This document shows positions 1 through 9,576 of a stretch of 64,000 bases of DNA, piece after piece. Origin of the DNA: Capra hircus (lineage: Eukaryota > Chordata > Mammalia > Artiodactyla > Bovidae); the NCBI RefSeq assembly GCF_001704415.2, contig NC_030811.1:78324069-78388068 (forward strand), written 5' to 3'. Under the pieces are notes generated by a model. The model made no database searches. It was not told where the DNA came from and saw only the letters and a program-made list of their open reading frames with translations. The position numbers and the translations under genes were made by a program. The number at the start of each line of letters is the position of its first letter. Position 1 is the stretch's first letter.

Positions 1-126
1 AATGGACATGAGTTAGGGTAAACTCCGGGAGTTGGTGATGACAGGGAGCCCTGGCGTGCTGCGGTTCACGGGGTCACAAAGAGTCAGACACGACTGAGTG
101 ACTGAACTGAATTAAACTGAACTGAA
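1..126 (+). mobile_element. BovB LINE, 3' end, cut by window edge
   Basis: The segment matches the BovB 3' terminus seen in many other copies here (for example 4,290-4,410). It reads through 'gactgagtgactgaactga' into the degenerate ACTGA repeat that ends BovB. No coding capacity remains, and the 5' part lies outside the window. Confidence 0.9.
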
Positions 127-203
127 ATGTATGCTAGCCACTGGACTAGGCAATGAATCACATTTCTCATATAAATTATTATTAGCAATTATTTGCCAAA
201 TCA

Positions 204-415
204 CTGGCTTCCCTGGTGGCTCAGATGGCATAGAATCTGCCTGTAATGCAGGAGATCCAGGTTCAATCCCTGGGTTGTAAAGATCCTCTGGAGAAGGGAA
301 TGGAAACCCATTCCATTACTCTTGCCTGGAGAATTCCATGGACAGAGGAGCCTGGTGGGCTACAGCTCATGGGATCTCAAAGAGTCAGATATGACTGAGC
401 AACTTTCACTTTCAA
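204..415 (+). mobile_element. Bov-tA SINE
   Basis: The tRNA-derived head has an A-box-like 'tggctcagatggcatagaa' and a B-box-like 'ggttcaatccctggg'. It is followed by the shared Bov tail (tcttgcctggagaattcca ... gactgagcaactttcact). It would be transcribed by RNA polymerase III if active and depends on LINE machinery. The copy is nearly full length and diverged. Confidence 0.92.
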
Positions 416-610
416 CTGTTACCAGTGAAGATCCACATCATATGTGCGTGCTTTTAAGGTAGTTATTTAGTTTATCATACCTAATGGCTTTATTCAAGTC
501 CAACTCCTCGATCAGACAGTAATAGGATGAGATTATAAATCTCCCAAAGAGTGGAGATAAGAGGGAGAAGAAGTCTATAGATGGGACCTAGAGTACCTAT
601 TTTAGGTCAC

Positions 611-812
611 GTGCATGTGCATGTATGTGTATGCTAAGTCGCTTCAGTCGTGTCTGACTCAGGACTGTAGCCTGCCAGGTTTCTCTGTCCATGGGATCCT
701 CTGGGCAAGAATACTGGAGTGAACTGCTTTCCTGCAGGGTTATCTTCCTGACCCAGGGATTAAACCTGCGTCTACCTGCACTGGCAGGCGGGTTCTTTAC
801 CACTAGTAGCGC
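611..812 (-). mobile_element. Bov-tA SINE, reverse orientation
   Basis: The reverse complement carries the tail 'gactgaagcgacttagcat' and a tRNA-like head, with the minus-strand marker 'gacccagggattaaacc' (degenerate B box). The head is diverged. The short upstream frame overlapping it is fortuitous. Confidence 0.85.
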
Positions 813-959
813 TTTTAGCTCAGAGTCCTTTCATGATTTATTTTCAATACTTTATCTTCTTCAGAGTAGTACAAATAAGTGGTTGTTTCAAATCATTGTT
901 ATTTAGAGAATAAAGAACTTTGGGATCATTCAACTCACAGTTTTCTAATTTTGCAGATA

Positions 960-1186
960 AATGTGAAGAGTTGACTCATTGGAAAAGACTCTGATGCTGG
1001 GAGGGATTGGGGGCAGGAGGGAAAGGGGACAACAGAGGATGGAATGGCTGGATGGCATCACTGACTCAATGGACATGAGTCTGAGTGAACTCCGGGAGCT
1101 GGTGATGGACAGGGAGGCCTGGTGTGCTGCGATTCATGGGGTCACAAAGAGCCGGACATAACTGAGCGACTGAACTAAACTGAAAC
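960..1186 (+). mobile_element. BovB LINE, 5'-truncated 3' fragment
   Basis: It begins at the motif 'gagttgactcattggaaaag' and runs to the ACTGA-type tail. The 60-residue frame inside (979-1161) is the extreme C-terminal BovB reading frame and is not a host gene. No clear TSD was seen. Confidence 0.9.
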
Positions 1187-1529
1187 TAAGGCATAATGAG
1201 ATCACAAGAATCACATAACTGTTAGTGGCAGAAATGGAACCAATAAATAGTTTTCATGTTTTTCTTCTTATGAAAGCCTTGAGGTATCAACTCTCACCTA
1301 GAAATACTAATCTGTTGACCTTAAACCTTCAGAGAGGCAGATTAGCTGCGTGACCTTCAGCTATTTTCTTAAACTCCCTGTGTAGTTAGTATCTCATTTC
1401 ATGGGAGAAAAACAATAGTATCTACCTTCTGGAAGTTATGTGTGGGTTCAATGAAGTTATAGCTTTGAATGCTTAAAATCGTATTCTATGTGTGACCAAT
1501 TAGTACTTCAAATGATGTCAGCCTTCATT
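1187..1529. other. Single-copy AT-rich DNA
   Basis: I recognise no gene, repeat or RNA in this stretch. Confidence 0.5.
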
Positions 1530-2490
1530 CATACAGACACACAAATATGAACTCCTATGCACTAAGTTTTGGGGATCCAAAAATGAAGAAAATAATCACA
1601 TCTTCTATCCCCACAGTGAGCTTACCATCAACATGAAGGTACAAATAACTAATCACACAGCATGATGTTTTATGAAAACGAGGTAGAGAATGCTACTTGA
1701 ATATCCAAGGGAAATATTTAACGCAAATTTTGGACTTCAGGAGCAACTCCCCACAGAATGTGCCAAAAAGTGTGAGCAGTTTAGTGTGTGAGACAGGGAG
1801 GAAAGTGTTTTAGTCAATGGAGGCAGGAAGTGCCAAGGCCCAGTAGGAAAAAATGTAGCACTGGGGAGACTAGCTTTGAAGTGTGAAAGTAGAAGGAAAA
1901 GAGACAAGAGTGGTAAGTAGAGACCAAAAAGAAGTTTATAAGTCACAGTAAAGAGTTTAAGGCTTCCCTGATAGCTCGGTTGGTAAAGAATCTGCCTGCA
2001 ATGCAGGAGACCCTGGTTTGATTCCTGGGTTGGAAAGATATGCTGAAGAAGGGATAGGCTACCTACTCCAGTATTCTTGGGCTTCCCTTGTGGCTCAGCT
2101 GGTAAATAATCCGCCTGGAATGCGGGAGACCTGGGTTCGATCCCTGGGTTGAGAAAATCCCCTGGAGAAGAGAAAGGGTACCCACTCTAGTATTCTGGCC
2201 TGGAGAATCCCATGGACTAGTCCATGGGGTCACAAAGAGTCAGACATGGCTGAGTGACTTTCACTTCACTAAATAGTTTAAAATATTTGGAAAAAGTGGA
2301 GTGCCATTGAATGATTTAAGCAGAAGTAATTAAATTTAATTTTAGAAAACTCACTTTGGCTGTAAAATGGGTAAGATGGAATCAAAGGAACTTGGAAGCT
2401 CATGATGCAGTTTCAGGTGAGCCATGATGAATGATTACAACAGCTTCAAGGTTTATGGAAGCCCTGTTTCTAATGGTGCTTTCAATAATT
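1530..2490 (+). repeat. Ancient mammalian interspersed repeat, family not named
   Basis: The order of motifs follows a common old mammalian repeat: a start resembling 'ggggatccaaaaatgaa', then 'ccacagtgagcttaccat', then after the SINE a part resembling 'ttagaaaactcactttggct' and 'caggtgagccatgatgaatg'. Related pieces lie at 6,760-6,960 (start) and 47,110-47,430 (middle). A Bov-tA dimer sits inside it. I cannot name the family from memory with certainty. Confidence 0.45.
1961..2268 (+). mobile_element. Bov-tA SINE, double-headed (two tRNA-like units)
   Basis: Two successive tRNA-like heads each have an A-box-like and a B-box-like segment (starting 1961 and about 2091). A single Bov tail follows, ending 'gtgactttcacttcact'. 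It is flanked by an 11-bp TSD with one mismatch: aaagagtttaa at 1950-1960 and aaatagtttaa at 2271-2281. It interrupts the ancient repeat around it. Confidence 0.9.
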
Positions 2491-2510
2491 CCTAGTGACC
2501 TAGAGATTAC

Positions 2511-2643
2511 CTGTGTGTGCTAAGTTACTTCAGTCATGTCCGACTCTTTGCAACCCCATGGACTGTAGCCCACCAAGTTCCTCTGTCCATGGTATTCTCC
2601 AGGCCAGAACACTGGAGTGTATTGCCATTTCCTTCTCCAGGGA
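2511..2643 (-). mobile_element. Bov-tA/Bov-A SINE tail, reverse orientation
   Basis: The reverse complement gives the Bov tail (ggagaaggaaatggcaata ... aagtaacttagcacacac). The tRNA-like head is missing, so the copy is 5' truncated. Confidence 0.85.
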
Positions 2644-2779
2644 TTATCTGGTACCAACCTAAGTCTTCTTTAGTAAGGAGAACTCTGCTTAACTCCACGA
2701 TGTGATGGGTTTTACACAAAGGAACAGGGTATCTGTTCTCCTATGGATGTTCTTGTGAACTCAGATACAAAGTATCTGA

Positions 2780-2862
2780 AGTCAGATACATGGAATTGCA
2801 TTTTGGTCCCATTACTTCCTCAGATATGTGATTTGGGGCAAATCCTTTAAAAGCAAAGCACT
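2780..2862 (+). mobile_element. MIR SINE, first half (split by L1)
   Basis: It resembles the first half of the MIR core, with 'gatttggggcaaatccttta' matching the conserved gaccttgggcaagttactta core. The matching second half appears at 5,680-5,790, after the L1/BovB nest. Confidence 0.65.
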
Positions 2863-3362
2863 ATTTTTTAAATATAAATTTATTTATTTTAATTGGTGGC
2901 TAATTACTTTACAATATTGCATTGGTTTTGCCATACATCAACATGAATTCACCACAGGTGTACATGTGTTCCCTATCCTGAACCCCCCTCCCACCTCCCT
3001 CCCCATACCATCACTCTGGGTCATCCCAGTGCACCAGCCCCAAGCATCCTGTATCCTGCATCGAATCTGGACTGGCGATTCATTTCATGTATGATATTAT
3101 ACGTGTTTCAATGCCACTCTCCAAATCATCCCATCCTCTCCCTCTCCCACAGAGTCCAAAAGACTGTTCTATACATCTGTCTCTCTTTTGCTGTCTTGCA
3201 TACAGGGTAATCATTACCATCTTTCTAAATTCCATATATATGCATTAGTATACTGTATTGGTATTTTTTCTTTCTGGCTTACTCCACTCTGTATAATAGG
3301 CTCCAGTTTCATCCATCTCATTAGAACTGATTAAAATGTATTCTTTTTAATGGCTGAGTAAA

Positions 3363-4410
3363 TAAACTGTGGAAAATTCTGAGAGATGGGAATAACAGAC
3401 CACCTGACCAGCCTCTTGAGAAATCTGTATGCAGATCAGGAAACAACAGTTAGAACTGGACATGAAACAACAGACTGGTTGCAAATAGGAAAAAGAGTGC
3501 GTCAAGGCTGTATATTGTCACCCTGCTTATTTAACTTATATGCAGAGCACATCATGAGAAACTCTGGACTGGAAGAAACATAAGCTGGAATCAAGACTGC
3601 TGGGAGAAATATCAATCACCTCAGATATGCAGATGACAGAACCCTTATGGCAGAAAGTGAAGAGGAATTCAAAAGCCTCTTGATGAAAGTGAAAGAGGAG
3701 AGTGAAAAAGTTGGCTTAAACCTCAACATTCAGAAAACGAAGATCATGGCATCCGGTCCCATCACTTCATGGAAAAGGGATGGGGAAACAGTGGAAAGTG
3801 TCAGACTTTATTTCTTTGGCCTCCAAAATCACTGCAGATGGTGATTGCAGCCATGAAATTAAAAGACTCTTACTCCTTGGAAGAAAAGTTATGACCAACC
3901 TAGATAGCATATTCAAAAGCAGAGATATTACTTTGCCAACAAAGGTCCGTCTAGTCAAGGCTATGGTTTTCCTGTGGTCATGTATGGATGTGAGAGCTGG
4001 ACGGTGAAGAAGGCTGAGCGCCGAAGAATTGATGTGTTCGAACTGCGGTGTTGGAGAAGACTCTTGAGAGTCCCTTGGACTGCAAGGAGATCCAACCAGT
4101 CTATTCTGAAGGAGATCAGCCCTGGGATTTCTTTGGAAGGAATGGTGCTAAAGCTGAAACTCCAGTACTTTGGCCACCTCATGCGAAGAGTTGACTCATT
4201 GGAAAAGACTCTGATGCTGGGAGGGATTGGGGGCAGGAGGAGAAGGGGACAACAGAGGATGAGGTGGCTGGATGGCATCACTAACTTGATGGATGTGAGT
4301 CTGAGTGAACTCCGGGCGTTGGTGATGGACAGGGAGGCCTGGCGTGCTGCGATTCATGAGGTTGCAAAGAGTCCAGACACGACTGAGTGACTGAACTGAA
4401 CTGAACTGAA
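3363..4410 (+). mobile_element. BovB LINE, 5'-truncated, inserted in L1
   Basis: It begins in the reverse-transcriptase region ('actgtggaaaattctgagag') and ends with 'ctgaactgaactgaa', with uninterrupted L1 sequence on either side. Only 2-3 bp of target overlap can be seen. It belongs to the sequence class with 'gggatttctttggaagg' near 4,120-4,142. Confidence 0.95.
3386..4390 (+). pseudogene. BovB reverse transcriptase, C-terminal half, decayed
   Basis: This is the remnant of the single BovB polyprotein (N-terminal APE-type endonuclease, then reverse transcriptase), which copies BovB RNA at nicked chromosomal DNA. The frame runs from 3,386 through the upstream palm region. The catalytic YADD is present at 3,626-3,637 and in frame. 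An in-frame TAA at 3,581-3,583 replaces the CAA found in the sister copy at 22,933 onward, which is a C-to-T change. The frame shifts near 3,810 and is restored by 3,974, where the C-terminal part (138 residues, to 4,390) is still open. The endonuclease half was never inserted. Non-functional. Confidence 0.88.
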
Positions 4411-4587
4411 TACTCCATTGTGTATATGTACCACAGCTTTCTTATCCATTCATCTGCTGATGGACATCTAGGTTGCTTCCATGACCTGGCTACTATAAAC
4501 AGTGCTGCGATCAAACACTGGGGTACACATGTCTCTTTCAATTCTGGTTTCTTCGGTATGTATGCCCAGTAGTGGGACTGATGGGTC

Positions 4588-5661
4588 TTAAGGCAGTTCT
4601 ATGTCCGGATTTTTAAGGACTCTCCACACTGTTCTCCATAGTGGCTGTACTAGTTTGCATTCCCACCAACAGTGTAAGAGGGTTCCCTTTTCTCTGCACC
4701 CTCTCCAGCATTTATTGCTTGTAGACTTTTGGATAGCAGCCATTCTGATTGGCGTGAAATGGTACCTCATTGTGGTTTTCATTTGCATTTCTCTGATAAT
4801 GAGTGATGTTGAGCATCTTTTCATGTGTTTGTTAGCCTTCCATATGTCTTCTTTGGAGAAATGTCTATTTAGTTCTTTGGCCCATTTTTTGATTGGGTCG
4901 TTTATTTTTCTGGAATTGAGCTGCAGGAGTTGCTTGTATATTTTTGAGATTAGTTGTTTGTCAGTTGCTTCATTTGCTATTATTTTCTCCCATTCCAAAG
5001 GCTATCTTTTCACCTTGCTTATAGTTTCCTTTGTTGTGCAGAAGCTTTTAATTTTAATTAGGTCCCATTTGTTTATTTTTGCTTTCATTTCCAACATTCT
5101 GGGAAGTGGGTCATAGAGGATCCTGCTGTGATGTATGTCGGAGAATGTTTTGCCTATGTTCTCCTCTAGGAGTTTTATAGTTTCTGGTCTTATGTTTAGA
5201 TCTTTAACCCATTTTGAATTTATTTTTGTGTATGGTGTTAGAAAGTGATCTAGTTTCATTATTTTACAAGTGGTTGACCAGTTTTCCAAGCACCACTTGT
5301 TAAAGAGATTGTCCTTTCTCCATTGTATATTCTTGCCTCCTTTGTTGAAGATAAGGTGTCTATAGGTGTGTAGATTTATCTCTGGGTTTCCTATTTTGTT
5401 CCATTGATCTATATGTCTGTCTTTGTGCCAGTACCATACTGTCTTGATGACTGTGGCTTTGTAGTAGAGCCTGAAGTCAGGCAAGTTGATTCCTCCAGTT
5501 CCATTCTTCTTTCTCAAGATTGCTTTGGCTCTTCGAGGTTTTTTGTATTTCCACACAAATTGTGAAATTATTTGTTGTAGCTCTGTGAAAAATACCATTG
5601 GTAGCTTGATAGAGATTGCATTGAATCTATAGATTGCTTTGGGTAGTATACTCATTTTCAC
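4588..5661 (-). pseudogene. L1 ORF2 C-terminal region, decayed
   Basis: Two open blocks, 5,661-5,002 and 4,998-4,588, lie in the same frame. They are separated by one stop where an expected CAG (Gln) reads TAG at about 5,002-5,004. The second block keeps the cysteine-rich C-terminal motif of mammalian L1 ORF2 (C-W-R-G-C ... H-C-W-W-E-C, pattern CX3CX7HX4C). The start shown is the L1 5' truncation, not a start codon. Relative to the sense L1 at 30.5-33.9 kb it corresponds to roughly 32,250-33,325. Confidence 0.85.
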
Positions 5662-5679
5662 TATATTTTTTTAAAATAT

Positions 5680-5790
5680 ATAAAACTAGGATAAGAGTAT
5701 CTACTTCATAGTGTTATATGAGATAATACATGCAAATATCTTAATATCTGTACCTGGCATGTTAAGCATTCAATAAAATTTAGTTCTACA
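5680..5790 (+). mobile_element. MIR SINE, second half (split by L1)
   Basis: It matches the MIR 3' part: 'tatctacttcatagtgtta', 'atgagataatacatgcaaat' and the terminal 'cattcaataaaatttag'. It completes the half at 2,780-2,862. Confidence 0.75.
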
Positions 5791-5799
5791 TTGACTGTT

Positions 5800-5821
5800 T
5801 ATATATATATATATATATATT
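5800..5821. repeat. (TA)n microsatellite
   Basis: A perfect alternating TA run of about 21 bp directly follows the MIR end. Length variation is likely. Confidence 0.9.
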
Positions 5822-6759
5822 TTTTAATAGTTTTCAGGAAGTCAGTTTTCAAAAACAATGTTGTTTATTTTTAAAGTCATTGAAAATTTTTATTATTTTC
5901 AAGTTATAGTTCTACTAGCCCTTCAGGGTATAACAAAACACCTCTTCAGTATACAAGGAAACAAACAAAAAATGCCACTCAATATTACTCTTGTGGAGCA
6001 GGAAAATTTGCATTTTTCAGCTCTTCACACATTTTTCTACCGTAACTCCTTAAATATCCCCTTGCATCTAAGCGATAGCTTGATCTTTAAGCTGAGAGTA
6101 AAAGAATTAAATCGAGATCATTGTTTTTAATTTCCCTTCTTGATTACAAAATAAAGATGTATCATGTTGATCTTCAGCAACTTCAGCATCTGGAGTTTCT
6201 CTGCCTCCAATAACCTCCAGTAAAATTCTATCCATTCATCACTCTTGACCAGAGATGCTTCCACAAAGACCTAAAAACATGTCACTATCTGCCAAACTCT
6301 AATCCTGGACCCCTACAGACATACCATTCCCTAAACATCAAAAGTATGATAATGGTTTTTACACAATGTGTTACACAGTGATAGATAATACAAACCTCTA
6401 AAAGGCCAACTGGGTTAGAGCTGTTGTGGGGAGACTCATGTGGAGCCCGGGCCACAGAGGCTCAGTGCCAAGGGGGTTGGACCAAATCTGCGAGGAATAA
6501 TGCCAGCTCACAGAGCAAGACACTAGCATTGTTTGGGGAGCAATAACAGTCTCTGTTTCCAACAATTTTCCCCCAACTGTTTTATATTCTGTAATAATTG
6601 AGCCTCTCTGTGCTCAGGCTCCTGCCTAGAAGGCCCTTCTTTCAAGTCTTTGAAATTTCTATAGAAACTGATGAGAAACAAGTTTTAATGATCAATAGTC
6701 CAAGAAACCAGCCTTACTTTTGTTAGTATTTCCAAAATTGTAATTAACAAGTTATTAGA

Positions 6760-6960
6760 AATCCAACAGGTGTGTCAGTCATTGTGCAAAGCACTAGGGA
6801 TGGAGCCAATTAAGGGTGGGCTACTGCCTTCCAGTAGTCTGCGTTCTAGCATCAGAAGCAGATGCATAGAGCTGCATTTTAATACAATGTGAAAGTGCTA
6901 TAGCGACAGAAAGCACTACTGTGAAAAACAAGTGAAAAAGTATTAATTTTGCTTGAAAAG
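6760..6960 (+). repeat. Ancient mammalian repeat fragment, unnamed
   Basis: It resembles the start of the same old family as 1,530-2,490: 'gtgcaaagcactagggatgg', then a 'ccttccagtagtctgcgttc' block, then 'gtgaaagtgctatagcgaca'. Confidence 0.4.
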
Positions 6961-7225
6961 GGTAATGTAAGTCTCACTTGCAAAATCAGTTTTGAAACAG
7001 ATACTTCTCTCTTTTAAAAAAATTGTTTATGTATGTGTGAGAAGTGTGTGTAGGGATGTGTATGTATAAAATGGGGGAACTCTAAATATGTGTTCTCAGG
7101 AAAAGCCTAATTATTAGGAAAGCATTAGTTTTTTTTAAAAGGCCATTAAAGCCTGTGATTTAGACAAAAATCTAGCTTGCAAGTACCACCACCAATAACA
7201 CTTTTATAATTATTTTAAAAACTCT

Positions 7226-7262
7226 GCATTCTTTACCAGGTGAGCTACCAGGGAAGCCCCCA
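7226..7262 (-). mobile_element. Bov-tA SINE head remnant
   Basis: The plus strand reads 'ttctttaccaggtgagctac' then 'cagggaagcccc', the exact reverse of a Bov-tA head. Only about 37 bp remain. Confidence 0.75.
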
Positions 7263-8424
7263 AAACTCCTTAACATAACACTTAATCAACATTGATTGCT
7301 GGGGAATAGAAGAGTTTCTTATTCAACTCATACTGAGTATTTGACAATCTTCCCAAACTGTTATTTACTCCTATTGTAAAATCATCCCAAATATTCCCTG
7401 AGTAATAAATATTCAAGCACACAGAAAACACACACACATATGTACACATTTGGAAATTAGCTTTTCACATGTTGGGATACTCATTGCACAGAACTTTTGC
7501 TAGGCATTAGGAAATCAACTTGTGCTCTTTCTTCAAAGAGGGTGAACAAAGCATATAGACCAAAAGGAACAAAGAAGTATTGATCTAAATTAATAAAGCA
7601 TTGCTTCTAGGTTTTTTTCAAATGAAGCTTACATGGTGAGCACTAAAGATTTTCAGATAGCCATTATTACTGTTATAGTCACAAATGTAGCCTCTTAAGG
7701 AAAACTAGAAAATATAGACTACCACAGAAGGATTTTAACTTAGTTTAAGGTACACTATTATATTAATGGGTTTTATGCTAGGCTGTACCCTTTATGGCTG
7801 AAACTATGTAGAAAAAAATAAGTAAATAAGCATAGATTTTGAAGCTTTTAAATTTCATTAACTGCTTTGTGCTATCTCATAATGGGAGAAAAATATTTTC
7901 AAGAAACCTAAGAAAGATGTACTGCCATAAGCATAAATTATGAGTGGTGTTAATATGCCTTGGAAATCTTCTACTACACATATAAGTCATCCAAAGGAAA
8001 CTGAGTTCACTGTCACTGATATGTTTTCAGCTATTACGTATCATACTCCTGTTTTTCTTTAATTACTCAAAATTACAGGGCCACTTTTAAAAGCAAAACT
8101 CCCCTGATATCTTAATGGAACTAATAATGAAATGGAGCAACTGAAAATTCAGCTTCTGTGATAGATGTTTAAAACCAGAATGACAGTTCCCTCAAGCACT
8201 AAGTCCTTACAGGCATGGTGAAGATGAGAAGCAGGATCTTAACAATTCAAGGATACTGCTGAATTTATACTCAAGCACCAAACTTCTGACAGAAGCTCAA
8301 AAAACATGTTTTCACTCTAAAATCACAATCATGAGTTGATCTTTTCCTTCTACTCTGTCAGAAGTTTAAAGCAGATAAAATTAAACTATGAAAGGAAGAT
8401 CATTTGGCATGATACTAAGAAATA

Positions 8425-8635
8425 TTGTAGACTCTGGAACCACACTGAATTTGAATCCTGACCTTTCCTTTTCCTAGCTGAACAACCTGGTGCAACTTAT
8501 AAAGCTGCATGCCTCAGGATTCCTGTCTGTAAAGTGTTAAAATAAGAGTACCTACCACAAAAGATACTAGTGAGATTAACACTTAGAGAGTTTCTAACCA
8601 TGAGGCAAATATAACTGAGTTTTGTATTAGTATTA
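8425..8635 (+). mobile_element. MIR SINE
   Basis: It shows the MIR order: 'gactctggaaccacactgaa', a diverged core around 8,480-8,540, 'aataagagtacctaccacaa', then 'gagattaacacttagagag'. Diverged but nearly full length. Confidence 0.7.
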
Positions 8636-9189
8636 TGAATATTTAGTAAGGGATATGACTGTGGGTAGCATACTGTTAGAAATACTTCCCTTAGAAATAT
8701 TTTCTCATAGAGTATCTTTGTGAGGAATGCTTAAATGAGACAGTCAAGACGCTGTGCTTATGAGGAAAAACAGTGAGATTGTTCAGAATTTATAGAATCC
8801 TCAGGACATAGATTCCATCTAGATATTTATTCTCTTTTCTTTTCACGTGACAAAGGAAAACACTGACAGGAAAGGAAAACTTTCTCCTCTCTAATCTCTC
8901 CTGTCTCCTCCTTGTTCTTAAAATAAAAGAACAAGTTATGACCCATCTAGGAGCATTGGCAGTTATATGTATGACAATGCAGAATAATGGCAGGATTGTG
9001 GTTAAATAGGATACAAAGGTAAACCGTGACCGTCAGGTACACTTAACAGATGTCCAAATCTAAGAGAATCCATATATAGTGCCCAAGAAGGTAAGTCCAC
9101 AGGATTATATTTCCCATGCATGTATTCATGTGCACATGCACACACATATACTCACACATACACACCCGTAATATAATAAAAACAAATTA
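8636..9189. other. Single-copy DNA
   Basis: Nothing recognised except short CA-rich runs near 9,138-9,168. Confidence 0.5.
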
Positions 9190-9576
9190 CTCTTTCACAT
9201 CAGTTCAGTTCAGTCCCTGAGTCGTGTCTGATTCATTGCGACCCCATGGACAGCAGCACGCCTGGATTCTCTGTTCATCACCAATGCCAGGAGCCTGCTC
9301 AAATTCATGTCCATCAAGTTGGTGATACCATCTAACCATCTCATCCTCTGTCATCCCCTTCTCCTCTCATCTTCAATCTTTCCCAGCATCAGGGTCTATT
9401 CAAATGAGTCAGTTTTTCACATCAACAGGCCAAAGTATTGGAGTTTCAGCTTCTAGCATCAGTCCTTCCAACGAATATTCAGGACTGATTTCCTTTAGGA
9501 TTAACTGGTTTGATCTTGCACTTCAAGGGACTCTCAAGAGTCTTCTCCAACACCACAGTTCAAAAGCATCAATTCT

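Larger units (their letters stand above)
2863..5667 (-). mobile_element. L1 LINE, 5'-truncated, antisense, split by BovB
   Basis: The 3' UTR end (T-rich on the plus strand) starts near 2,865. The element continues through the L1 3' UTR and the C-terminal half of ORF2 until similarity stops at about 5,667. It is interrupted at 'ggctgagta' (3,360) and resumes at 'tactccattgtgtatatgta' (4,411), with BovB between. It sits inside a MIR. A TSD is not clear because the flanks are T/A-rich. Confidence 0.9.
5822..8424. other. Mostly single-copy AT-rich DNA
   Basis: No gene was recognised. The 90-residue frame at 5,858-6,130 has no recognisable domain and looks fortuitous. The only repeats seen are the two small ones listed separately at 6,760-6,960 and 7,226-7,262. 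Confidence 0.5.

Noticed and set aside
2091..2165. tRNA-like sequence with A and B boxes
   Set aside because: It is the head of a Bov-tA SINE continuing into the Bov tail. The same applies to the other SINE heads, so none is called as a tRNA gene.
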